Source of the DNA: Geomicrobium sp. JCM 19038
GTDB taxonomy: Bacteria; Bacillota; Bacilli; Bacillales; Marinococcaceae
Assembly (NCBI RefSeq): GCF_000698125.1
Contig: NZ_BAXA01000012.1
Coordinates: 1-64,000, forward strand
Length of the DNA: 64,000 nucleotides
Reading direction: 5' to 3'
Positions 30,172 through 38,558 of this stretch are shown here, piece by piece. The notes beneath the pieces are model-generated. The model did not search any database. It was given only the letters and a program-made list of their open reading frames with translations, and had not been told where the DNA came from. The stretch's first letter is position 1; each line of letters starts with the position of its first letter. The translations under genes were made by a program, and so were the position numbers.

Positions 30172-30448
30172 ACATGAACCTACAATTTTTCGCTCAGAAA
30201 AAGGGGTAGGGAGCACGAAGAACGGTCGTGATTCCATTTCAAAACGCCTTGGTACAAAGCGTGGCGATGGCCAACACGTATCAGGCGGCTCAATCCTTGT
30301 CCGTCAACGCGGAACAAAGATCTACCCAGGAACGAACGTTGGTAAAGGCGGAGACGATACTCTCTTCGCTAAAATCGACGGCGTTGTTAGATTCGAGCGT
30401 CTTGGTAAAAAGAAAAAGCAAGTAAGTGTTTATCCTAAAGAAGCATAA
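30165..30448 (+). CDS. rpmA: 50S ribosomal protein L27 (frameshifted as read)
   Basis: L27 sits near the peptidyl-transferase centre. The gene starts [14 protein letters not shown], containing the extension cleaved by Prp after the FFA region in Firmicutes. As read, a TAG follows directly. Adding one G to the GGGG at 30203-30206 gives the expected [12 protein letters not shown] and an intact 94-residue protein ending [13 protein letters not shown], the standard length. Because loss of L27 severely harms growth, a sequencing deletion is the best explanation. Confidence 0.94.
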
Positions 30449-30457
30449 GCACTTAAA

Positions 30458-30488
30458 AAGAACTCCTTAATGGGGTTCTTTTTTTTGT
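30458..30488 (+). terminator. Terminator of the rplU-prp-rpmA operon
   Basis: A 9-bp stem (AAGAACTCC with GGGGTTCTT, one T-G pair) around TTAAT, then eight T. Confidence 0.92.
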
Positions 30489-30632
30489 TTAATAGAGAAG
30501 TTTTATATGACGGTTTACTATATTTCTAAATTCTTGACCTTGCTTTGATCTAGAATTTTCTTATTGATTAACAATTGAAGTGTTGCTACATAGAGGAAAG
30601 AACGATAAATCGACTGAAACCCCGGAATAACC

Positions 30633-30660
30633 TTTACAAAGCTTTAATGTTTTTTTACAT
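30633..30660 (+). promoter_or_regulatory. Pho box (PhoP-binding repeats) upstream of pstS
   Basis: Three TT(T/A)ACA-like repeats, TTTACA (30633), TTTAAT (30643) and TTTACA (30654), are spaced 10-11 bases apart, the pattern bound by PhoP in bacilli. A likely -10, TATAGT, lies at 30691-30696. Phosphate-starvation control of the pst operon is expected. Confidence 0.7.
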
Positions 30661-30739
30661 ATCATCCATTTCTCCTCAACATCCAATCGCTATAGTAAGG
30701 CTGTAAAGATCAATAAGCCTTGTAGGGGGAAGAGAAACG

Positions 30740-31684
30740 ATGAAAAAGAAAGCTCTATTTGCATTCTCAGGACTTATGCTAACATTTGCACTTGTCGCAT
30801 GTAACGGTGACGAAGAAAGTAATGAAACGGTTGATGAAGCAGCAAGCGGAGGTAGTGACACTGATGCAGAGACAGATACAGAAGCAAGTGCAGCTACTAG
30901 CGGTACGGTAACTCTTGCAGGATCAAGCGCAATGCAACCACTTATTGGAGCAGCTGCAGAGATTTACATGGAAGAAGTAAATACAGAAGCTGATATCCAA
31001 GTGCAAGCGGGTGGCTCTGGAGCAGGGCTAAGTCAAGTTTCTCAAGGACAAGTTGATATTGGAAATTCGGATTTATTTGCTGAAGAAGAAGACAACATCC
31101 CACATGAAGACCTTGTTGATCACCGAGTAGCAGTCGTTGGTATGGGAGCTGTTGCGAACCCAGGAGTGGGTGTTGACGATTTAACGCAAGATGAACTGAT
31201 TGATGTATGGACTGGTGAAGTAACAAACTGGTCTGAAGTTGGTGGAGAAGACGTTGATATCACACTCGTAAACCGTCCAGATTCATCAGGTACGAGAGCG
31301 ACGTTCGTTGATTATGCATTAGAAGGTGCTGAACCTGCTGAAGGAATCACGGAAGACTCTTCAAACACAGTTCGTCAAATCGTTGCAGATACTGAAGGTG
31401 CAATTGGTTATCTTGCCTTCTCTCACATTGATGATAGTGTCGCAGCGTTAAGTATCGATGGAGTAGAGCCAAGTGCAGAAAATGTTCAAGCTGGAGAGTT
31501 CCCAATTTGGGCATACCAACACTCTTATACAAATGGTGAGCCAGACGGTCTCGTTAAGGAATTTTTAGATTACCTTCTTTCAGAAGAGATTCAAAGCACA
31601 TTAATCCCTGAGCAAGGTTACATTTCTGTAACTGAAATGCAAGTAGAACGGGATGCTGAAGGCAACGAAACGCCTGTAGAGTAA
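30740..31684 (+). CDS. pstS: Phosphate ABC transporter, substrate-binding lipoprotein PstS
   Basis: PstS captures phosphate outside the membrane and delivers it to PstCAB. The 314-residue product has a lipoprotein signal (LMLTFALVAC, lipidated Cys near residue 21), a very acidic linker (about residues 23-53) and the phosphate-binding fold beginning GTVTLAGSSAMQPL, with the anion-contact motifs AGGSGAGLSQVSQGQVDIG and RPDSSGTRATF. ATG 30740 follows AGGGGGAAG by 7 bases. The acidic linker fits a cell facing alkaline or salty medium. A Pho box precedes it. Confidence 0.95.
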   Translation: MKKKALFAFSGLMLTFALVACNGDEESNETVDEAASGGSDTDAETDTEASAATSGTVTLAGSSAMQPLIGAAAEIYMEEVNTEADIQVQAGGSGAGLSQVSQGQVDIGNSDLFAEEEDNIPHEDLVDHRVAVVGMGAVANPGVGVDDLTQDELIDVWTGEVTNWSEVGGEDVDITLVNRPDSSGTRATFVDYALEGAEPAEGITEDSSNTVRQIVADTEGAIGYLAFSHIDDSVAALSIDGVEPSAENVQAGEFPIWAYQHSYTNGEPDGLVKEFLDYLLSEEIQSTLIPEQGYISVTEMQVERDAEGNETPVE

Positions 31685-31739
31685 AGATTAAGCAATGGGG
31701 TTAAGGTAGAAATTCTGATTAGAACAGGTGGTATATCGT

Positions 31740-32657
31740 ATGGATCAGGGGCGAGCAAGTGAGCGATTACTCACCCAGCGAAAAGGGCAAAAGCGTCAAT
31801 CAGAACGTAAAGGTAAAATCATCGTTTATACAGCAGCAACGATTACGATTGTTGCAACCCTCGCAGTTACATTCTTTCTAACTCAGCGCGGGTTGCAATC
31901 GTTCTTTGTAAGTGGCATTAATCCTTTAGAATTTTTCACATCAGCAAACTGGAATCCTTCAGGCGCTGACCCGAGTTATGGAGCATTAGCATTCATCTTC
32001 GGTTCCCTTGCGGTAACCTTATTGTCTGCCATTATCGTTGCACCTCTTGGAATTGGTACGGCAATATTTATGACAGAAATTGCTCCACGTTGGGGTAAGC
32101 GTATTTTACAACCGGTAATAGAAATACTCGTAGGAATTCCATCGGTCGTGTATGGCTATATTGGCTTGACCGTACTCGTTCCGTGGATTCGTGATACGTT
32201 TGGCGGCTCAGGATATAGTTTAGTCGCAGGGGTTGTTGTTGTATCGGTCATGATTCTTCCGACGGTTACAACGTTATCTGCAGATAGCCTTAAAAGCTTA
32301 CCAGACGGTCTTAGAGATTCCTCTTACGCTCTTGGAGCTACGAGATGGCAAACAATTCGTCGTGTCCTACTACCAGCGGCGATCCCAGGATTACTCACCG
32401 CGGTCATTCTAGGAATGGCTCGTGCCATCGGTGAAGCACTGGCGATTCAGATGGTAATCGGAAACACACGAATTATACCTGACTCACTATTAGATCCAGC
32501 AGCAACGATGACGACGATTATCACGCTGAACATGGGCCATACAACGTTTGGAAGTGCAGAGAACAATGTGCTTTGGACGCTTGGATTATTGCTCATGGTG
32601 ATGTCTTATATCCTCGTCTTAACTGTTCGGTATCTGGCTTCAAGGAGGAAAGTGTAA
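31740..32657 (+). CDS. pstC: Phosphate ABC transporter permease PstC
   Basis: One of the two membrane subunits of the high-affinity phosphate importer. The 305-residue product has six predicted membrane segments and the ABC-permease EAA loop (SSYALGATRWQTIRRVLLPAAIPG). ATG 31740 follows AGGTGG by 8 bases; an in-frame GTG at 31728 overlaps that site. The stop overlaps the pstA start by one base. Confidence 0.95.
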   Translation: MDQGRASERLLTQRKGQKRQSERKGKIIVYTAATITIVATLAVTFFLTQRGLQSFFVSGINPLEFFTSANWNPSGADPSYGALAFIFGSLAVTLLSAIIVAPLGIGTAIFMTEIAPRWGKRILQPVIEILVGIPSVVYGYIGLTVLVPWIRDTFGGSGYSLVAGVVVVSVMILPTVTTLSADSLKSLPDGLRDSSYALGATRWQTIRRVLLPAAIPGLLTAVILGMARAIGEALAIQMVIGNTRIIPDSLLDPAATMTTIITLNMGHTTFGSAENNVLWTLGLLLMVMSYILVLTVRYLASRRKV

Positions 32658-33544
32658 TGCAGCGTAGAAAGCTAGCAGACAAAACTGCGACCGTTGTACT
32701 GACAATGTTTGCTGCCATCATCGTCATTATTTTAACCGCGTTACTCGGTTACGTATTATCACTTGGAATTCAACAAGTAAACTGGGACTTCTTAACGTCA
32801 AAGTCAAGTTCATTTAGAGCAGGCGGGGGAATTCAAGATCAACTGTTCAATTCCTTCTATATCTTGCTTTGGACGATGATTTTCACAATTCCACTCGGTT
32901 TAGCAGGTGGAATTTATATGGCCGAATATGCAAAAGACAATCGCATTACGGCATTTATTCGTATCTGTATTGAAACGTTAGCATCGTTACCGTCGATCGT
33001 ACTCGGAATGTTTGGTTTACTCATTTTCGTTAATGCAACGGGAATGGGGTATAGCATCCTGGCAGGTGCGTTGACATTAACCATCTTCAACTTACCAATT
33101 ATGATTCGTACGTGTGAGAATGCTTTGCGAGCCGTTCCCCTTGAATTAAAAGAAGGTGGGTTAGCGCTAGGCTATACTCACTGGCGCACGATCACAAGGG
33201 TACTTTTACCGAGTGCATTTCCGTCAATTTTAACAGGTATCATCCTTTCATGTGGTCTCGTATTCGGGGAAGCTGCAGCACTTTTATACAGTGCGGGGAT
33301 GACGACACCGAAGCTAGATTTTGGAAACTTGAACCCATTTGCTTCAGATTCGCCACTTAACATTATGCGACCAGCTGAAACGTTATCGGTTCACATTTGG
33401 AAAGTAAACTCAGAAGGAATTATACCCGACTTAAGAGATGTTGCTGATGGTGGTGCGGCAGTTTTAGTAACCGTCATTCTCATCTTTAACATTAGTGCTC
33501 GGGTATTTGGAAGCTGGCTTCATAAGAAGTTAACGGCAAAATAA
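32657..33544 (+). CDS. pstA: Phosphate ABC transporter permease PstA
   Basis: The second membrane subunit of the phosphate importer. The 295-residue product has six predicted membrane segments and the EAA loop (GLALGYTHWRTITRVLLPSAFPS). ATG 32657 follows AAGGAGGAAAG and begins MQRRKLADKTATVVL. It overlaps pstC by one base and is 21 bases before the first pstB. Confidence 0.95.
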   Translation: MQRRKLADKTATVVLTMFAAIIVIILTALLGYVLSLGIQQVNWDFLTSKSSSFRAGGGIQDQLFNSFYILLWTMIFTIPLGLAGGIYMAEYAKDNRITAFIRICIETLASLPSIVLGMFGLLIFVNATGMGYSILAGALTLTIFNLPIMIRTCENALRAVPLELKEGGLALGYTHWRTITRVLLPSAFPSILTGIILSCGLVFGEAAALLYSAGMTTPKLDFGNLNPFASDSPLNIMRPAETLSVHIWKVNSEGIIPDLRDVADGGAAVLVTVILIFNISARVFGSWLHKKLTAK

Positions 33545-33565
33545 GCCTTTAAAGGAGGAAAAGTC

Positions 33566-34381
33566 ATGCAAGCGGTATTGGAACGTGAGTTAGTTGAACA
33601 GCAGTGGACAAAAGAGCAACAAGAGGTGGATCTATGTCTAGACGTTACGGACCTTTCGATTTTCTACGGTCCGAAACAAGCGGTTAAGAATGTATCCATG
33701 CCGATTAAGCGTCATAGCATTACCGCATTAATCGGCCCTTCTGGTTGTGGGAAATCAACGTTTCTTCGTTCAATCAACCGAATGAATGACGGCATTAAAG
33801 GTTTTAAGGCTGAAGGAAACATTCTTTATGATGACGTAAATTTATTAGATGCCAATATTGATCCGGTTGCCCTGCGTAAAGAAATTGGAATGGTGTTTCA
33901 GCGTCCGAACCCTTTTCCAAATTCAATCTTAAAAAATTTAACGCTTCCGTTAAAAGAACATGGCCTTAAGTCAAAAGCGAAACGAGAAGAATACGCAGAA
34001 ACGTATTTAAAGCAAGTCGGTTTATGGGATGAAGTGAAAGACCGTCTACATGAATCTGCTCTAAGTTTGTCTGGCGGTCAGCAACAACGTCTTTGTATTG
34101 CTCGTACACTAGCGATTCAACCATCCGTTCTTCTGCTGGATGAACCAGCGTCAGCATTGGACCCCATTGCAACGGCAAAGATTGAAGAACTTCTCTTAAA
34201 GCTAAAAGAAAAGTACACGATTGTGCTCGTGACACACAACTTGCAACAAGCGGCACGAGTCGCTGACGATACGGCATTCTTTTATCAAGGAGAAATTGTC
34301 GAGTTTACTGATACGAAGACATTTTTCCAAAGCCCGAAAGAAAAGCGTAGTGAAGACTATATTTCTGGTCGTTTTGGCTAA
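33566..34381 (+). CDS. pstB: Phosphate ABC transporter ATP-binding protein PstB (first copy)
   Basis: PstB hydrolyses ATP to drive phosphate import. The 271-residue product has Walker [10 protein letters not shown], the Q-loop VFQRPNPFPNS, signature [13 protein letters not shown], Walker B VLLLDEPASALD and the H-loop THN. ATG 33566 follows AAAGGAGGAAAAG. Two adjacent pstB genes, as here, also occur in B. subtilis (pstBA, pstBB); the copies are clearly diverged, so this is not a recent duplication. Confidence 0.95.
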   Translation: MQAVLERELVEQQWTKEQQEVDLCLDVTDLSIFYGPKQAVKNVSMPIKRHSITALIGPSGCGKSTFLRSINRMNDGIKGFKAEGNILYDDVNLLDANIDPVALRKEIGMVFQRPNPFPNSILKNLTLPLKEHGLKSKAKREEYAETYLKQVGLWDEVKDRLHESALSLSGGQQQRLCIARTLAIQPSVLLLDEPASALDPIATAKIEELLLKLKEKYTIVLVTHNLQQAARVADDTAFFYQGEIVEFTDTKTFFQSPKEKRSEDYISGRFG

Positions 34382-34399
34382 AATCCAGGGGGAATCGCA

Positions 34400-35170
34400 A
34401 TGACAACAGGAACGTTACAAGACTTCGCTTATCGAATTGAAGATTTACGTATTTCATATGGAGATCATCAAGTCATTCACGGGATTGATTTAACGATTGA
34501 GAAGAACGAAGTGACTGCGTTAATTGGTCCTTCTGGTTGCGGGAAGTCTACATTTTTGAAAGCTTTAAACGGTATGGTACGCACAACATCAAACGCTACG
34601 TGGAGCGGTACGATTGAATGGAACGGGAAGAATATGATTCAAGAAAATGTCGATCCACTAGAGTTGCGTCAAAAGGTCGGTATGGTGTTCCAAAAGCCGA
34701 AGCCATTCCCGAAGTCGATTTATGAAAATGTCGCTTTTGGACCAAAGATTCATGGTGTGAAGAAAAAAGACATCCCTGTAATCGTTGAGCAAACGTTACG
34801 AGATGCGTATTTGTTTGATGAAGTAAAGGATCGTTTACACGAATCTGCACTTGGACTCTCAGGGGGACAACAACAGAGGCTATGCATCGCTCGGGCACTT
34901 GCGACATCACCTGATATTTTGCTTATGGATGAACCGACATCTGCACTAGATCCTCTTTCTACAATTGCAGTAGAAGAACTCATTCTCAAATTAAAAGAGA
35001 AATACACGGTCGTACTCGTCACACATCAAATGGAACAAGCAGCTAGAATATCGGATTCCACCGCTTTTTTCCTTATGGGTGAGCTAATTGAATTTAATCG
35101 TACAGACGCGTTATTTCAAAATCCAAAGTCCCAGCAAACGGAAGATTACATTACAGGCCGTTTCGGGTAA
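34400..35170 (+). CDS. pstB: Phosphate ABC transporter ATP-binding protein PstB (second copy)
   Basis: The second ATPase of the importer, 256 residues. Walker [11 protein letters not shown]-loop [11 protein letters not shown], signature [13 protein letters not shown], Walker [13 protein letters not shown] and the switch histidine in [12 protein letters not shown] are all intact, so both copies look active. ATG 34400 follows CAGGGGGAATC. It is 18 bases after the first copy and 14 before phoU. Confidence 0.95.
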   Translation: MTTGTLQDFAYRIEDLRISYGDHQVIHGIDLTIEKNEVTALIGPSGCGKSTFLKALNGMVRTTSNATWSGTIEWNGKNMIQENVDPLELRQKVGMVFQKPKPFPKSIYENVAFGPKIHGVKKKDIPVIVEQTLRDAYLFDEVKDRLHESALGLSGGQQQRLCIARALATSPDILLMDEPTSALDPLSTIAVEELILKLKEKYTVVLVTHQMEQAARISDSTAFFLMGELIEFNRTDALFQNPKSQQTEDYITGRFG

Positions 35171-35184
35171 AAGGAGAGAATGAT

Positions 35185-35844
35185 ATGCAAAGATCAATGT
35201 TAGCTGAGAAAGTTGCACATTTGCACCGTGAGTTGCATCAGATGGGAATGGAATCGCTTCAGTCTTTAAAGTCAACGTTAATTGCGATTGATGATGAAGA
35301 CGTGGAGCGATCCAAGCAAGTGATTGAACGAGATGCGACAATTAATCAATATGAACTTTCAATAAATGATGCCATTGTAGAAGTACTCGTCACGCAACAA
35401 CCGGTTGCCACTGACTTACGTACGTTAACAGCAATGATGAAAGTGACCGCTGACTATGAACGACTTGGTGATTTATCTGTGGAAATCGCCAAGTCTAATT
35501 TACATCGCGCACCATTTCATTTTAGTGACTATGAAAAAGGCATCTTGCTTGAGATGGGTGAATATTGTATTGCGATGGCAGAAGAAGCGATGGAAGCTTT
35601 TCATGACCTCGATCTTGAAAGAGTTATGCGAATCGAGCAGAGCGACATCGTAGTAGATGATTTGTACGGCAGAGCGATTCGTGAGTTTATCTTAAATGGT
35701 CATGATGAACGTGCAGTGATCCAACTCGCTTACATTGCGCGATCATTGGAACGCATTGGAGACCATTGCACGAACATTGCCGAACAAGTGATGTACGTGA
35801 AAAAAGGTGTACACTTTGATTTGAATCGTCCGACAATTGTGTAA
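35185..35844 (+). CDS. phoU: Phosphate transport regulator PhoU
   Basis: PhoU proteins form two three-helix bundles with metal-binding acidic motifs and modulate Pst activity and phosphate signalling. The 219-residue product carries the repeated signature twice: ADYERLGDLSVEIAK and RSLERIGDHCTNIAEQ. ATG 35185 follows AAAGGAGAG. It ends the pst operon. B. subtilis lacks phoU in its pst operon, so the arrangement is more like other Firmicutes. Confidence 0.93.
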   Translation: MQRSMLAEKVAHLHRELHQMGMESLQSLKSTLIAIDDEDVERSKQVIERDATINQYELSINDAIVEVLVTQQPVATDLRTLTAMMKVTADYERLGDLSVEIAKSNLHRAPFHFSDYEKGILLEMGEYCIAMAEEAMEAFHDLDLERVMRIEQSDIVVDDLYGRAIREFILNGHDERAVIQLAYIARSLERIGDHCTNIAEQVMYVKKGVHFDLNRPTIV

Positions 35845-35868
35845 AAATATGGTGTAAAGCAAAAAGAC

Positions 35869-35897
35869 TTTACAATTAGTGCGTTCTGAAATATAAT
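35869..35897 (+). promoter_or_regulatory. Strong sigma-A promoter before the 27-aa cysteine peptide
   Basis: TTTACA (35869-35874) and a perfect TATAAT (35892-35897) are separated by 17 bases, one of the best sigma-A matches in the window. Transcription should begin about 25 bases before the small gene's start codon. Confidence 0.75.
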
Positions 35898-35929
35898 AAA
35901 TTCAGAAAATAACGAAAGGGTGAGCACAC

Positions 35930-36013
35930 ATGACAACGCTAGTGAAGAACAATCAACAATTGAATAAGCAAGTTGTATGTGTGTGGAATCCGTTCAATTG
36001 TAGTATGTGCTAA
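35930..36013 (+). CDS. 27-residue peptide with cysteine-rich C-terminus
   Basis: A very short gene with good expression signals: a near-consensus sigma-A promoter, GAAAGGGTGAG about 6 bases before the ATG, and a terminator 40 bases after the stop. The peptide begins MTTLVKNNQQLNKQ and ends VCVWNPFNCSMC, with three cysteines in the last eleven residues. It is not a recognised toxin, autoinducer or lantibiotic precursor, and no modifying enzyme or exporter lies beside it. It precedes a 19-residue ORF and a YrzI-family gene; in B. subtilis yrzI is also preceded by several tiny ORFs, so it may be the counterpart of one. Function unknown. Confidence 0.6.
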   Translation: MTTLVKNNQQLNKQVVCVWNPFNCSMC

Positions 36014-36052
36014 TCGCTTAGTACGTTTATTACCATTGATTACGTATGCTGT

Positions 36053-36085
36053 GACCTCACGCAGAAATGTTGTGGGGTCTTTTTG
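36053..36085 (+). terminator. Terminator after the 27-aa peptide gene
   Basis: A 9-bp stem (GACCTCACG with TGTGGGGTC, two G-T pairs) around a 9-base loop, followed by five T. Confidence 0.75.
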
Positions 36086-36137
36086 TGTTCATTTTGCTTC
36101 TAAAAATGTATGTCGAAGCGTACACTCACTTTCGTGT

Positions 36138-36160
36138 GAAACGTTCATTTGAACGTTTTC
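36138..36160 (+). other. Short inverted repeat before the 19-aa ORF
   Basis: AAACGTTCA and TGAACGTTT form a compact palindrome about 40 bases before the 19-residue ORF. It could be an operator or an mRNA hairpin; no evidence distinguishes these. Confidence 0.4.
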
Positions 36161-36199
36161 ATATACAACAACATATGACTTGAAAGGAGGAACCACCCG

Positions 36200-36259
36200 A
36201 TGACAAAGAGCTTTATCAAACTGACAATGGGCAAAACAAATGAGGACAGATCGCCGTAG
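36200..36259 (+). CDS. 19-residue ORF upstream of yrzI
   Basis: The reading frame MTKSFIKLTMGKTNEDRSP is preceded by a near-perfect ribosome site, AAAGGAGG, about 8 bases before its ATG, and ends 32 bases before the YrzI-family gene. In B. subtilis the yrzI operon carries tiny ORFs upstream of yrzI, one of which (S1025) is the site where the ribosome-associated nuclease Rae1 cuts the mRNA in a translation-dependent way. Position and size make this a good counterpart, but sequence relatedness was not tested. Confidence 0.6.
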   Translation: MTKSFIKLTMGKTNEDRSP

Positions 36260-36291
36260 AAAACGAACGTTGAGAGGAGGCGGAGTTGACG

Positions 36292-36438
36292 ATGCGCTTT
36301 CATTTATTACTCATTACTGTAACAATTAAGCGACGCTTCTACTCAGAAGACGAAACGAAACGTGCTTACAGAGAACAGAAAATTGAAGAGCAGTTCCAAC
36401 AACATAGAGATCAGATTTATCGCCGATACTTTATGTAA
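36292..36438 (+). CDS. yrzI: YrzI family small protein (48 aa)
   Basis: The product begins MRFHLLLITVTIKRRFYSED, closely matching the pattern of YrzI of bacilli (a short hydrophobic start, TxTIKkR, then a charged helical tail). It is 48 residues, the family size. GAGAGGAGG lies 11 bases before the ATG; an in-frame TTG 6 bases earlier is better spaced but would add two residues. YrzI has no firmly known function; its operon is a known Rae1 target in B. subtilis. A very strong terminator follows at once. Confidence 0.75.
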   Translation: MRFHLLLITVTIKRRFYSEDETKRAYREQKIEEQFQQHRDQIYRRYFM

Positions 36439-36440
36439 GA

Positions 36441-36486
36441 AAGAGCCCCAGCTGAACACCGTTGTTCAGCTGGGGCTCTTTTCGTG
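36441..36486 (+). terminator. Very strong terminator after yrzI
   Basis: A perfect 18-bp stem (AAGAGCCCCAGCTGAACA with its complement) and a 4-base loop, then a short T-run. Confidence 0.93.
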
Positions 36487-36578
36487 AGAAAAGAATGCGA
36501 ATAACGTTTATCTATCAACTATCGTTAGGTAAACCGATATAAGAACTAAGTAGTAATTACCGCAATGAGGTGAACGGG

Positions 36579-38557
36579 ATGGCTCAACATGAGTATTTAC
36601 ATTTATTTATAGAAGAAAGCTTTGAACATTTACAAAATGTGCAACAGCATTTATTGGCACTTGAGCAAGAAGAAGAGGTTCTGCTACATATTGAAGAGAT
36701 CTTCCGCTCTGCCCATACGTTAAAAGGTATGGCAGCGACGATGGAATATAAAACGATTACTGAGCTCACCCACACGATGGAGAACGTTCTTGACGGTCTA
36801 CGCAAAGAAGAACTATCGTTGCAGCCAGCAATGATTGATGTGTTATTTCAAGCAGCAGATGCTTTAGAAGAAATGGTTCGCGATATTGAACGAGGAGAAG
36901 AAAATGATCGCGACGTCTCAACAATCGTCTTGCAGTTAGAACAAATGTCAAAGCATCCAACATCTTCAATGGAATCCGCGGCTGTGGCTTCTATGGAAAT
37001 TGATTATTTTCCATTTGAGAGAACGGTTATTGAACAGGCAGTCACGACGGGGCTGAACGTCTATGAAATTACGGTAACGTTTGAAGCGAGCGCAGTGCTT
37101 AAAGCTGTTCGTGCTTTCATGGTTGTCCAAAAGCTTGATGAATACGGCGAAATGGTAAAATCAATCCCGAGTGCTGAAGACATTGAAAACGATCAATTCG
37201 ATCAGTCAATTACGCTCGTCTATGTGACGGATACTGCAGCTGGAACGTTGCAAAACGAAGTGGAGCGAATTTCTGAAATTGAGCGCGTTTTTATTCAACC
37301 TGTACAACTAGCGAAGACACAACAAAAAGAAGCGCGTAGCAGTCAAAAAGAAAAGAAGCAAGAAGAAAAGGTAGAACTCACAAAGACTGTTCGAATTAAT
37401 ACGGATCGTATGGAGCTATTAATGAATTTGTTTGAGGAGTTTGTAATTGAGCGTGGACAACTCGAACAAGTGGCACATACAATCGACCATCCAGATTTAA
37501 CGAGTAGCTAGATCGGATCAAACGTACGTCTTCACAATTACAAGAAGTGATTTTATCGATGCGAATGATGACCGTGGAGCGCGTGTTTAACCGTTTTCCA
37601 AGCATGATTCGAAAGTTATCAAAGGAATTAGGGAAAGACGTCGTCATTGACATTTCCGGCCAAGATACTGAACTAGACCGTTCGATTATTGATGAGATTG
37701 GTGATCCGCTCGTTCATTTATTAAGAAATGCGATTGATCACGGCATTGAGACACCGGACGTGAGAAAGCTAGTCGATAAACCTGAGAAAGGCCGCGTCAC
37801 GCTTGAGGCGTATCATCGAGGAAATCACGTCTATATTGATATTAGTGATGACGGTGCTGGAATTAATCGAGAACGTGTCATGAAAAAAGCGATTGAAAAC
37901 AACTTAATTAGTGAAAGTGATGCAGCTTCTCGTTCTGATTTTGATTTATTTCAATTGTTGTTTGCACCTGGATTTAGTACTGCTGAAGAAGTAACAGATG
38001 TCTCAGGACGTGGTGTAGGTTTAGACGTTGTGAAACAGACCTTTGAACAACTAGGCGGTAAAATTATCATTCAAAGTGAAGAAGGCAAAGGTTCTACGTT
38101 TTCTATTCAATTGCCATTAACGTTATCGATTATGGACGTACTATTCATACAGTGTGAAGAGGAGATCTATGGAATTCCGACTTCTCAGCTCATTGAGACC
38201 GCTATAGCACCACATGAAGATAAGATCGTAATGCAAGGACAAGTAATGTTGCAATATCGCGGACAAATCATACCCGTCATTGAGCTAAAAGAAGCGTTCC
38301 AAGTTCCTGTACGATCGACGGCTGCTGAAGAAGGCCATTTCGAAGATACATTTACGTCTTACCTGATTGTTAAGCATGATAAAAAAGCAGCTGCAATCGC
38401 CGTTGACCAATTTATCGGTCAACAAGATGTTGTCATTAAGCCACTCGGAAAACGATTATCCACTGTACGAGGCATTAGTGGAGCGACAATCTTAGGTAAC
38501 GGTACGATTGCTTTTATTATTGATGCTACGCAATTGCTTGAAGAAAGAGGTCGATAA
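36579..38557 (+). CDS. cheA: Chemotaxis histidine kinase CheA (frameshifted as read)
   Basis: CheA autophosphorylates in response to chemoreceptors and passes phosphate to CheY and CheB. Domains in order: P1 with the phospho-accepting histidine in SAHTLKGMAATM (about residue 48), P2, dimerisation P3, the ATP-binding P4 (LRNAIDHGIETP, DISDDGAGINRE, GRGVGLDVVKQ) and CheW-like P5. The frame is lost at 37508 in P3: adding one C (AGCCTAGAT) turns the stop into LTSSLDRIKRTSSQLQEVIL. The repaired protein is 659 residues, near the 672 of B. subtilis. ATG 36579 follows TGAGGTGA by 6 bases. It sits with cheW alone, outside a flagellar operon. Confidence 0.93.
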
Positions 38558-38558
38558 G

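Noticed and set aside
33566-35170. Adjacent pstB genes as a recent duplication or assembly repeat
   Set aside because: The two proteins and their codons differ throughout, and tandem pstB genes are normal in bacilli.
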